A stretch of DNA of 29,088 nt from a virus: positions 1 to 29,088 of the IMG/VR virus record IMGVR_UViG_3300017752_000101; one strand, given 5' to 3'. Below the pieces are notes generated by a model. It ran no database searches. It had not been told where the DNA came from and saw nothing but the letters and a program-made list of their open reading frames with translations. Positions within the stretch are counted from its first letter, which is position 1, and every line of letters begins with the position of its first letter. The translations under genes and the position numbers were made by a program. Below are positions 12,257 to 19,069 of the stretch, piece after piece.

Positions 12257-14007
12257 GTTTTGAAAGTTTAGTAAAAAAATTAATGAAAGAAGGCAAAAGC
12301 AAAACAGCAGCTACTAAAATTGCTGGATCTGTAGCTAATGCTAAAATGAAAGGTGCTGGCTCAGGGCCAACTGCAAAGCAAAAAGCTAGAGCAAAGTCAC
12401 CAGCTACTAAAAAACGTAAGCCAACAGCTGTTATAAGAGACAAAAATAGAGTAGCTGATAAAAGTAGATCTTACACTGATAAAAAAGGTAAAAAAGTAGA
12501 AATAAAAACTTTCAAGCACGAAAAAGCTTATGACAGTGGTGTTAAAGATGATCCTAACAAGCCTTACCAGAAAAGAAAGTCTTCAAGATTATCAAACACT
12601 GTTGAACTACACAAAACAAAAACAAAAAAAGACGGAACTACTAAAACTAAAGTTAAAAGAGCTGCAGGTGGTACTAAAAAATCACAAAGACTGCATACTA
12701 AATTTGCTAAAGGAAAAAACAAAGAAGGCTCTTCTGATGTAATTGTCGAAAATAGAAAATCACCAACAACAATGAAAAAACAAGGATATAATGCACGTTT
12801 AGATGACTCTTTAGGAGCTAAAAACGGTAAGAAAAAACAATCAATGAAATCTCGTAGAGATGAATCTGAAGGTATGGAAAAGAAAATGAAAAATAAGAAG
12901 TTTTCTGGAAACAAGTCTAGTGCTCAAGGTAAAGCACCGGCTAAAATGAAGTCACCTGCTAAAAAACCTTTGGTTGGCGGACAAAAGAAATTACCAAAAG
13001 AACTACAAGAAGCAATATTAAAAGCTCCTGCTAAAATGTTATCTAAGTCAGGAATTAAAATGATGGATAAATCACCTGCTAAAATGAAAGCGCCAATGAA
13101 AAAACAAAAATCAAAAAGCACTGATGCGCATGGTAATGTTACTAAGACGACTGTAAAAGGTAACAAGAAAAAAGAAGTTACAAGAGTAAAAAGAGAATAT
13201 GCTTCTAATGCTAAGCCTTTAGCTGAAAATCCAACAGTTAAAAGAAAAGGTAAAAAAAGATATGTAAAGAAAACTACATATGCTTCTAATGCTCAACCCT
13301 TAGCAGAGAATCCATCTAAAGTAAAAACAAAAGGAACTGCACCAATTAAAAAATCAAAGCAAAAAGTAGAGCAAGACTACGCTAGAAATGCTATTGCTGA
13401 TTATAAGTCTGGAAAGAAAAAAGAAGCTAAGTACGAAAAGAAAAAAGCTTTAGAAATGGCAGCTGGTGAATCTCCTGCTAAAATGAAAAATCCTTCTAAG
13501 AAAAGAGCTAAATTGATGGATAAGGTAGAAAAGTTTGATAACTTATCTAACTTTAGAGGTAGACCTGGAAATTTAAAACCTAGAAAAAAAGACGTCTCAG
13601 CAAAAAGGTACGATAAAAGAATTGATAAAGGTTTTAAAAAAGCTGATAAAAAAATGTCTAAAGTTATGGCTATTGATTCTGCTGCTAAAATGAAAAAGTC
13701 TCCAAGTATGATGAAAGGTGGCGAAAAACGTAAAGTTAAAAAAATGGCAGTTAAACTAGGTTCTAGCGCTAGACCAGGTAAACGTACAGGTAACACTGAG
13801 TTTAAGCCAATGAAAATGGTACCGTATGAAAAGAAACATGAGATGGCGACCTTTAAAAGAATGAAGCCAATGAAAGAAGCTTCACCTACTAAAATGAAAA
13901 GTAATCAAGATGGTGGTGGATATGCAGCTAAGAATATGGCAGCTCCAGCTAGACAACTTAAAAAGTTAGGAAGTGTATTATCTAAGCATTTCAAAAGCAA
14001 TAGATAA
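12253..14007 (+). CDS. Large lysine-rich KSP-repeat protein, histone-like (584 aa)
   Basis: I chose ATG 12253, which overlaps the preceding stop as ATGA. An in-frame ATG at 12220 would create a longer overlap. The N-terminus MSFESLVKKLMKEGKSKTAA leads to KMKGAGSGPTAKQKARAKSP, a conserved opening in phage proteins of this kind. There are 24 lysines in roughly the first 100 residues, and the rest is similar. About ten [K/M]-[S/A/N]-P-x-[K/M] motifs are scattered along it (e.g. KSPATKK, MKSPAKKP, DKSPAKMKAPMKK, GESPAKMKNP). A 27-residue tandem repeat with YASNA(K/Q)PLAENP starts at residues 316 and 343, with a degenerate third copy at 376. It is probably disordered and DNA-binding or packaged with DNA. 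Confidence 0.7.
   Translation: MSFESLVKKLMKEGKSKTAATKIAGSVANAKMKGAGSGPTAKQKARAKSPATKKRKPTAVIRDKNRVADKSRSYTDKKGKKVEIKTFKHEKAYDSGVKDDPNKPYQKRKSSRLSNTVELHKTKTKKDGTTKTKVKRAAGGTKKSQRLHTKFAKGKNKEGSSDVIVENRKSPTTMKKQGYNARLDDSLGAKNGKKKQSMKSRRDESEGMEKKMKNKKFSGNKSSAQGKAPAKMKSPAKKPLVGGQKKLPKELQEAILKAPAKMLSKSGIKMMDKSPAKMKAPMKKQKSKSTDAHGNVTKTTVKGNKKKEVTRVKREYASNAKPLAENPTVKRKGKKRYVKKTTYASNAQPLAENPSKVKTKGTAPIKKSKQKVEQDYARNAIADYKSGKKKEAKYEKKKALEMAAGESPAKMKNPSKKRAKLMDKVEKFDNLSNFRGRPGNLKPRKKDVSAKRYDKRIDKGFKKADKKMSKVMAIDSAAKMKKSPSMMKGGEKRKVKKMAVKLGSSARPGKRTGNTEFKPMKMVPYEKKHEMATFKRMKPMKEASPTKMKSNQDGGGYAAKNMAAPARQLKKLGSVLSKHFKSNR
13198..13314 (+). repeat. 81-bp tandem coding repeat in the lysine-rich gene
   Basis: The codons for YASNAKPLAENP (13198-13233) recur as YASNAQPLAENP (13279-13314), exactly 81 bases later. 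This implies duplication of a 27-codon unit. A weaker third start (YARNA) occurs at 13378. DNA identity is higher within the 12-codon core than between cores. Confidence 0.7.
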
Positions 14008-14522
14008 TGGCTTTTAAAATGTCACCAATAGGTAAGAAAAAGTGTTCTTATTCTCCTATGCAGAAAAGAGGTTTAATATCAGATTCTCCAGTTAAACTAA
14101 GTGGCAATACTGTTTCTAGTACTGGTGAAGAAGAAGAAGAAGGACAGGCTAAATTAGTAGATAGACCCGCAGAGCAGACTGGCGGAAATGTCAATTATAT
14201 GATTAGAGATGGTTATCAACCAAAAGGTGAGTTTGTTAATGATAAAGGCACTAGAATTGTCAAATATATGAATAAAAAAGGCGATACTCAATATCATAAG
14301 TTTAATAACACTCCTACTACGAAAGGTAAGTTACATCAAGTGATAGATCAAGAAACATATAGAAATCTTTTATCAAGGGGTGAAGGAGATAGAACGAAAA
14401 AATATCCTTTTTCTCGCGCGCAAGATGTAGCAGAAAGAGATATGTCAGGAGCTCTTAATCAATCAATGACTGCTCAAGTAAAAGGAGAAGGTATGGCTGG
14501 AAATTATGAAGCTGCAAACTAA
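14007..14522 (+). CDS. KSP/SP-motif protein of unknown function (171 aa)
   Basis: Starts MAFKMSPIGKKKCSYSPMQK, with three S-P motifs in the first 30 residues (MSPIGK, YSPMQK, DSPVKL). The opening MAFK(L/M)(K)SP is the same as in the metallopeptidase-like protein. An acidic patch (GEEEEEG) follows. The C-terminal two thirds (NYMIRDGYQPKGEF, TRIVKYMNKKGDTQYHKF) looks folded and beta-rich but is not recognised. It overlaps the preceding stop and the following start by TAATG, so it is tightly coupled to the lysine-rich gene and the holin. Confidence 0.6.
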   Translation: MAFKMSPIGKKKCSYSPMQKRGLISDSPVKLSGNTVSSTGEEEEEGQAKLVDRPAEQTGGNVNYMIRDGYQPKGEFVNDKGTRIVKYMNKKGDTQYHKFNNTPTTKGKLHQVIDQETYRNLLSRGEGDRTKKYPFSRAQDVAERDMSGALNQSMTAQVKGEGMAGNYEAAN

Positions 14523-14971
14523 TGGAAAAGAAAACATTTAAAGAAACTAAAGTAGGGGCTTTTCTAGCTAGTAAAGCTCCTAAGGTTTTAGATGCTATAG
14601 GAGACATATTACCGAACCAAGGAACTCTTGGTGTAGTAAAAAATCTTATATCAAGTGATAATAAGATTAAGGCTGTTGATAAAGAGCAAGCTATGAAGCT
14701 TATAGAGCAAGATATAGCTGAAATGAAAGAAGTGTCAAGTAGGTGGAGATCTGATATGAAATCAGACTCTTGGCTTAGTAAAAACACAAGACCTCTAGCT
14801 CTTATATTTTTAACAGCATCAGCTGTGTTTATGATGGCTGTAGATTCTTTTCACTTGCAATTTCAAGTTGATGATGCTTGGATAAACTTATTAAAAACAT
14901 TACTGGTAACAGTTTATGTAGCATACTTCGGAAGTCGTGGTGCTGAAAAAATAACAAAGATAAATAAATAA
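14522..14971 (+). CDS. Holin of the 3TM / gene-transfer-release type (149 aa)
   Basis: The C-terminal half has the pattern of this holin family: a conserved SDSWLSKNTRPLALIF entry into the first membrane helix (about 91-107), an aspartate-containing turn (AVDSF), a second helix (about 119-136, WINLLKTLLVTVYVAYFG) and the hallmark GSRGAEKITK end. The N-terminal half is soluble and helical (KLIEQDIAEMKEVSSRWRSD). Holins make membrane lesions that release the amidase. It lies about 4.5 kb from the endolysin but on the same strand, so the lysis genes are split. Coupled to its upstream neighbour by TAATG. Confidence 0.8.
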   Translation: MEKKTFKETKVGAFLASKAPKVLDAIGDILPNQGTLGVVKNLISSDNKIKAVDKEQAMKLIEQDIAEMKEVSSRWRSDMKSDSWLSKNTRPLALIFLTASAVFMMAVDSFHLQFQVDDAWINLLKTLLVTVYVAYFGSRGAEKITKINK

Positions 14972-14973
14972 AC

Positions 14974-15549
14974 ATGAAAGGTTTAGAAGGAAATATGATG
15001 GCTCAACCAAGAGTGTTTGGCCACGACGCTAAAATAGTTACAGTTGGAGCAATAAATACATCAATACCAGCTATACAAGCTGTTGAAATAACTGCTGTAG
15101 GAACAGGTTATGCTTTATCAGAAGTAGGCGATGAACTAACTCAGTCGTCTGTAGCACCTTCAGGTGCAACTGGTATGAAAGTTAAAATAGGTTCATTAGT
15201 ACTTTTAAGTACAAATCCAGATGTATACGGCGTAGCATCTGTTGAAATAACTGCAGCTGGTAGTGGCTATGATATAGATGATGTGATTACTTTAAACAAT
15301 TCAGCTGGTGGTGGAACTGGGCTAAAAGTAAAAGTTTTAGCTAATGGTTTAACTTTACCAGGCCTATCAGTAGAAGATAGAGGAGCTGTTATATATAATG
15401 GAAATGCAGCACAAAGTGTTAAAATAATAACAGAAGCAGGTAATGCAGTAACATTTCCACTAGTACAACCAGGAACAGTCGTAGGTGATAAAGTTCCTAT
15501 TTTAGCAAAAGGTGTTATATCGGGATCAAATTTGATAGCGGTATACTAA
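14974..15549 (+). CDS. Structural protein with GxGY repeats (191 aa)
   Basis: Residues about 37-70 and 85-117 are two copies of a beta motif (VEITAVGTGYALSEVGDELT and VEITAAGSGYDIDDVITLNN), each ending in a G(A/T)TG(M/L)KVKV strand. A hydrophobic beta-rich C-terminus follows (PLVQPGTVVGDKVPILAKGV). The same GxGYxxGDxVxL pattern occurs in the products at 24606 and 26930, both in the capsid module, so this is probably a virion surface or decoration protein. The start at 14974 is assumed, but MMAQPRVFGHDA at 14998 is an alternative. Confidence 0.55.
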   Translation: MKGLEGNMMAQPRVFGHDAKIVTVGAINTSIPAIQAVEITAVGTGYALSEVGDELTQSSVAPSGATGMKVKIGSLVLLSTNPDVYGVASVEITAAGSGYDIDDVITLNNSAGGGTGLKVKVLANGLTLPGLSVEDRGAVIYNGNAAQSVKIITEAGNAVTFPLVQPGTVVGDKVPILAKGVISGSNLIAVY

Positions 15550-15588
15550 AACAAAAACAAACAATTAAATTAAATAAAATAAAATAAA

Positions 15589-15828
15589 ATGGCAAAAGTA
15601 AAAAAATTAACTAAAAAAGAGTTAGAATCTGTACAAGAAGTATCTACTAAATATTCTAGACTTACATCAGATGTAGGTAATTTAGAATTAAATAAGCAAG
15701 ACTTATTAATAGAACTTGCTAAAGTAAGACAAGAAATAGAAGCTGAAAAATCTACATTACAAAAAAAATATGGTGATGTTAATATAAACCTACAAACTGG
15801 AGAGTACAGTGAAAATAAGGAAGATTAG
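15589..15828 (+). CDS. Small coiled-coil protein (79 aa)
   Basis: MAKVKKLTKKELESVQEVST is followed by a continuous helical coiled coil to about residue 60 (heptad Leu/Ile in LELNKQDLLIELAKVRQEIE), then YGDVNINLQTGEY, a tail pattern familiar from small phage proteins. The function is unknown. It is preceded by an about 40-base A/T leader with repeated AAATTAAAT/AAAATAAAAT units and no Shine-Dalgarno. It overlaps the next gene by 20 bases. Confidence 0.6.
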   Translation: MAKVKKLTKKELESVQEVSTKYSRLTSDVGNLELNKQDLLIELAKVRQEIEAEKSTLQKKYGDVNINLQTGEYSENKED

Positions 15829-16030
15829 TATAGGCTCTGACTATAAGAATGAAGCTATGCATTATTCTACTGGTCAAGAGGTGTACGGAGGTCATATTAT
15901 TAACGATATTCTTTTTGAAGATAAAGATCAATCATACAATATATTTATAAGTAAAGATGATGAAGTTTTACCTTGGAAAAAGTTTAATAAAAATATGGCT
16001 ATATCAGTAGAGTATGATTTAAAATACTAA
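15809..16030 (+). CDS. Conserved small phage protein, GTG start (73 aa)
   Basis: The reading frame opens at GTG 15809 within the end of the coiled-coil gene. The product starts MKIRKISIGSDYKNEAMHYS, contains GHIINDILFEDKDQSYNIFI and ends DEVLPWKKFNKNMAISVEYD. This K-x-x-xISIG-DYKNAMHY pattern recurs in marine phages near terminase genes, which supports the GTG start. The function is unknown, and it is probably a small all-beta or alpha/beta domain. The stop overlaps the next ATG. Confidence 0.6.
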   Translation: MKIRKISIGSDYKNEAMHYSTGQEVYGGHIINDILFEDKDQSYNIFISKDDEVLPWKKFNKNMAISVEYDLKY

Positions 16031-16623
16031 TGAAAAGCTTATATAGTTTCATTGTTAAACCATTTAAAGACAGGTATGACAATATACGAAGAGTTGATGA
16101 TAATAACCTTATTATCAATACTAGCATTGAAGATCATAGATTTATTAGTAAAAAAGCTGTAGTAGTTTCGACTCCTGCAGCTTATACTACTAAAATAAAT
16201 ATAGGAGATGAATTATATATTCACCATAATATATTTAGAAGATGGTATGATCAAAAAGGAAATGAACGTAATAGCTCGACTTATTTTAAAAAAGACCTTT
16301 ACTTTGTTACTCCTGAACAAATCTATATGTATAATTTAAAACCTCATTTAGATTATTGTTTTATAAAGCCAATTAAAAACCAAAACTTATTAAAGGCTAG
16401 GAAAGAACAACCTAATGTTGGTATAGTAAAATATACTAATAATGCCTTAGAAGCTCTAGGAATAACACCTGGAACACTTATTACGTTTACACCCAACTCA
16501 GAGTTTGAGTTTATTATAGAGGGTGAACGACTTTATTGTATGAAATTAAATGATATAGCTTTAACGCATGAATACCAAGGAAACGAAAAAGAAAATAATC
16601 CAAGCTGGGCAAAAGGCAATTGA
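16030..16623 (+). CDS. Tandem GroES-like-fold protein upstream of terminase (197 aa)
   Basis: Two halves each follow a Cpn10-like pattern. Half one has FIVKPFKDRYDNI, then VVVSTPA, then KINIGDELYIHHNIFRRW and FVTPEQIYMY. Half two has YCFIKPIKNQNLL, then NVGIVKYTN, then ITPGTLITFTPNSEFEFIIE, GERLYCMKLNDIAL and HEYQGNEKENNPSWA. The FxxKP strand, a mobile-loop-sized insert, a GD/PG-x-x-h-x-h turn and an LY-x-M...DI end mirror GroES. Similar proteins are common next to terminase genes of marine podophages. It may be a co-chaperone or a scaffold with a borrowed fold. No enzymatic motif. Assignment is by eye. Confidence 0.55.
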   Translation: MKSLYSFIVKPFKDRYDNIRRVDDNNLIINTSIEDHRFISKKAVVVSTPAAYTTKINIGDELYIHHNIFRRWYDQKGNERNSSTYFKKDLYFVTPEQIYMYNLKPHLDYCFIKPIKNQNLLKARKEQPNVGIVKYTNNALEALGITPGTLITFTPNSEFEFIIEGERLYCMKLNDIALTHEYQGNEKENNPSWAKGN

Positions 16624-16843
16624 AGAACTAATTAAGGTAGCAAAAGAAAAGATCGTAGACTCAGACGACGACGTAAGCGCTGACAGACTTAAAAATGCTG
16701 CCGCTACTAAAAAATTAGCTATAATGGATGCTTTTGAGATACTACAACGTATTCAAGAAGAAGAAGATATGTTAAATGAAAAAACTAAAAAAGTTAAAGT
16801 AGAAAAAACTTTTAAAGGCTTTGCAGAAGGGAGAAGCAAATGA
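16568..16843 (+). CDS. Putative terminase small subunit (91 aa)
   Basis: A short, mostly helical protein (KKKIIQAGQKAIEELIKVAK, then DVSADRLKNAAATKKLAIMD, then EILQRIQEEEDMLNEK) ending in a basic KGFAEGRSK. This layout and its position directly before TerL, with which it overlaps (ATGA at 16840), match small terminase subunits that recognise DNA for packaging. It has no obvious helix-turn-helix. The ATG at 16568 lies 56 bases inside the previous gene. No other ATG is available before residue 53, so the exact start is uncertain. Confidence 0.6.
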   Translation: MNTKETKKKIIQAGQKAIEELIKVAKEKIVDSDDDVSADRLKNAAATKKLAIMDAFEILQRIQEEEDMLNEKTKKVKVEKTFKGFAEGRSK

Positions 16844-19065
16844 CTCACGAACAAACGCTTTGGAAAGAAGTTAAAGATGTTGTAAACCCTAAAATATTAT
16901 CTAAAAACAATAGGTTTAAAAAATGGGATTATGGTTATAATTCTGATTATGATTTTATAGTAATAAGTAAAACAGGTAAAATTGGACAAATCATTGAAAT
17001 ACAGAATCTCAGGATTGCTTTACCAACAGCAGATGAACCGTTTAAACGAAGCGAAAAAAAAGCGGAACAATATTGGGAAAAACAAGAATACCCAAAAGAA
17101 TTAAGTAAAATTAAAAGTAGGTTTGATTGGGATGAATATCCAGCTGAATTTAAAGAAAAATGGTACGATTATATTGATAATGAATTTACTAGACGAGAAA
17201 AAGGATTTTGGTTTTGTAATAATGGTATTGATACTTACATTACTGGTACTCATTACATGTACTTGCAATGGTCAAAAATTGACGTTGGAGCACCAGACTT
17301 TAGAGAGTCAAACAGACTTTTCTTTATATTCTGGGAAGCTTGCAAAGCAGATACAAGATGTTATGGTATGTGCTACCTTAAAAACAGACGATCTGGATTC
17401 TCTTTTATGTCAAGCGCAGAGCTTGTCAACCAGGCTACAATATCTTCCGATGCTAGATTTGGAATACTTTCCAAGTCTGGAGCAGATGCCAAGAAAATGT
17501 TTACGGATAAAGTTGTACCCATATCAGTTAACTACCCGTTCTTTTTTAAACCCATTCAAGATGGTATGGACAGGCCAAAAACTGAATTGGCTTATAGAGT
17601 TCCAGCATCGAAACTTACTAGAAGAAAGCTTGAATCGAATGAACAGCTTAGAGAACTAGACGGACTTGATACAACTATTGACTGGAAAAATACAGGTGAC
17701 AACTCTTATGATGGTGAAAAGCTAAAGCTATTAGCTCATGATGAAAGTGGAAAATGGGAAAGACCTGATAATATATTAAATAACTGGAGAGTTACAAAAA
17801 CTACATTACGTCTTGGTTCTAGAATTGTAGGCAAGTGTATGATGGGCTCAACTTCAAACGCATTAGATAAAGGTGGAAGCAACTTCAAAAAATTATACTA
17901 CAATTCAGACGTTACAAAAAGAAATAGAAACGGGCAAACATCTTCTGGCCTCTACTCTCTTTTCATCCCTATGGAATGGAGCTACGAAGGATTCATCGAT
18001 ACTTTTGGATTACCTGTCTTCGTTAGACAAGGAGCTCCAATCAAAGGAGTTGATGGTTACGAAATTACGACAGGAGTTATTGAACACTGGCAAAACGAAG
18101 TAGAAGGATTAAAATCTGATCAAGATAGTTTAAATGAATACTACAGGCAGTTTCCAAGAACAGAAGCACATGCTTTTAGAGATGAAGCTAAAGATAGTTT
18201 ATTTAATTTAACTAAAATATACCAGCAAATAGATTACAACGAAGAATTAAATAACGCTGCATCAATAACACAAGGTAATTTTATGTGGCAAGATGGAATA
18301 AAAGATACTAGAGTTGTTTTCGTGCCTAGTACAAATGGTAGATTTATTATTAGTTGGGTACCTCCTAAAAATCTACAAAATCAAGTGATTATAAAAAATG
18401 GAATTAAATACCCTGGTAATCAACATATTGGAGCTTTTGGCTGTGACAGTTACGACATTAGCGGTACTGTTGATGGTAAGGGCAGTAAAGGAGCACTTCA
18501 TGGATTAACAAAGTTTTCAATGGAAGACGCTCCACCAAATCATTTCTTTTTAGAATATATATCAAGGCCACAAACAGCTGAGATATTCTTTGAAGATGTA
18601 TTAATGGCATTGCATTTTTATGGTATGCCAATACTTGCTGAAAATAACAAACCAAGGTTATTATATTACTTAAAAAGAAGAGGTTACAGAGGTTATTCTA
18701 TGAATCGTCCTGATAAAATTTGGAATAAGCTTTCTACAACTGAAAAGGAAATAGGTGGAATACCTAACTCAAGTGAAGATATTAAACAGGCACACGCTGC
18801 CGCTATAGAAAGTTACATTGAAGAATACGTTGGTCAATTACAAGACGGATATGGAGATATGTATTTTCAACAAACATTAAAAGATTGGAGTGGTTTTAAT
18901 ATAAATAATAGAACCAAGTTTGATGCTACTATTAGTTCTGGCTTAGCAATTATGGCTTGTAATAAAAATAGATATAAACCAAATCCTGATAAAAAATACA
19001 AACCTATTAAACTAGGTATAAGTAGATATAATAACTCAGGAACAATTTCAAAAATAATAGAATAA
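16840..19065 (+). CDS. terL: Terminase large subunit (TerL)
   Basis: A 741-residue ATP-driven packaging motor with nuclease. The ATPase part has a deviant Walker A KNRRSGFS (181-188) after GMCYL, Walker B LLAHDE (D301, E302) and a motif III GSTSN (336-340). The nuclease part has AFGCDSYDISG with D536 as first metal ligand and LAENN with E601. A third ligand is not confidently placed. About 110 residues separate Walker A from Walker B, and the N-terminal about 120 residues form an extra helical domain. Length and the SRPQTAEIFFEDVL stretch fit crAss-like and related marine podovirus terminases. The portal gene follows after four bases. Confidence 0.92.
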   Translation: MTHEQTLWKEVKDVVNPKILSKNNRFKKWDYGYNSDYDFIVISKTGKIGQIIEIQNLRIALPTADEPFKRSEKKAEQYWEKQEYPKELSKIKSRFDWDEYPAEFKEKWYDYIDNEFTRREKGFWFCNNGIDTYITGTHYMYLQWSKIDVGAPDFRESNRLFFIFWEACKADTRCYGMCYLKNRRSGFSFMSSAELVNQATISSDARFGILSKSGADAKKMFTDKVVPISVNYPFFFKPIQDGMDRPKTELAYRVPASKLTRRKLESNEQLRELDGLDTTIDWKNTGDNSYDGEKLKLLAHDESGKWERPDNILNNWRVTKTTLRLGSRIVGKCMMGSTSNALDKGGSNFKKLYYNSDVTKRNRNGQTSSGLYSLFIPMEWSYEGFIDTFGLPVFVRQGAPIKGVDGYEITTGVIEHWQNEVEGLKSDQDSLNEYYRQFPRTEAHAFRDEAKDSLFNLTKIYQQIDYNEELNNAASITQGNFMWQDGIKDTRVVFVPSTNGRFIISWVPPKNLQNQVIIKNGIKYPGNQHIGAFGCDSYDISGTVDGKGSKGALHGLTKFSMEDAPPNHFFLEYISRPQTAEIFFEDVLMALHFYGMPILAENNKPRLLYYLKRRGYRGYSMNRPDKIWNKLSTTEKEIGGIPNSSEDIKQAHAAAIESYIEEYVGQLQDGYGDMYFQQTLKDWSGFNINNRTKFDATISSGLAIMACNKNRYKPNPDKKYKPIKLGISRYNNSGTISKIIE

Positions 19066-19069
19066 ATAT

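Noticed and set aside
12564-13796. Several long minus-strand ORFs opposite the lysine-rich gene
   Set aside because: Lys codons (AAA/AAG) read as Phe/Leu codons on the opposite strand and give long hydrophobic shadows. There are no starts with leaders and no family pattern.
17123-18103. Plus-strand ORFs in another frame of TerL
   Set aside because: They lie wholly inside the well-supported terminase gene and have no motif.
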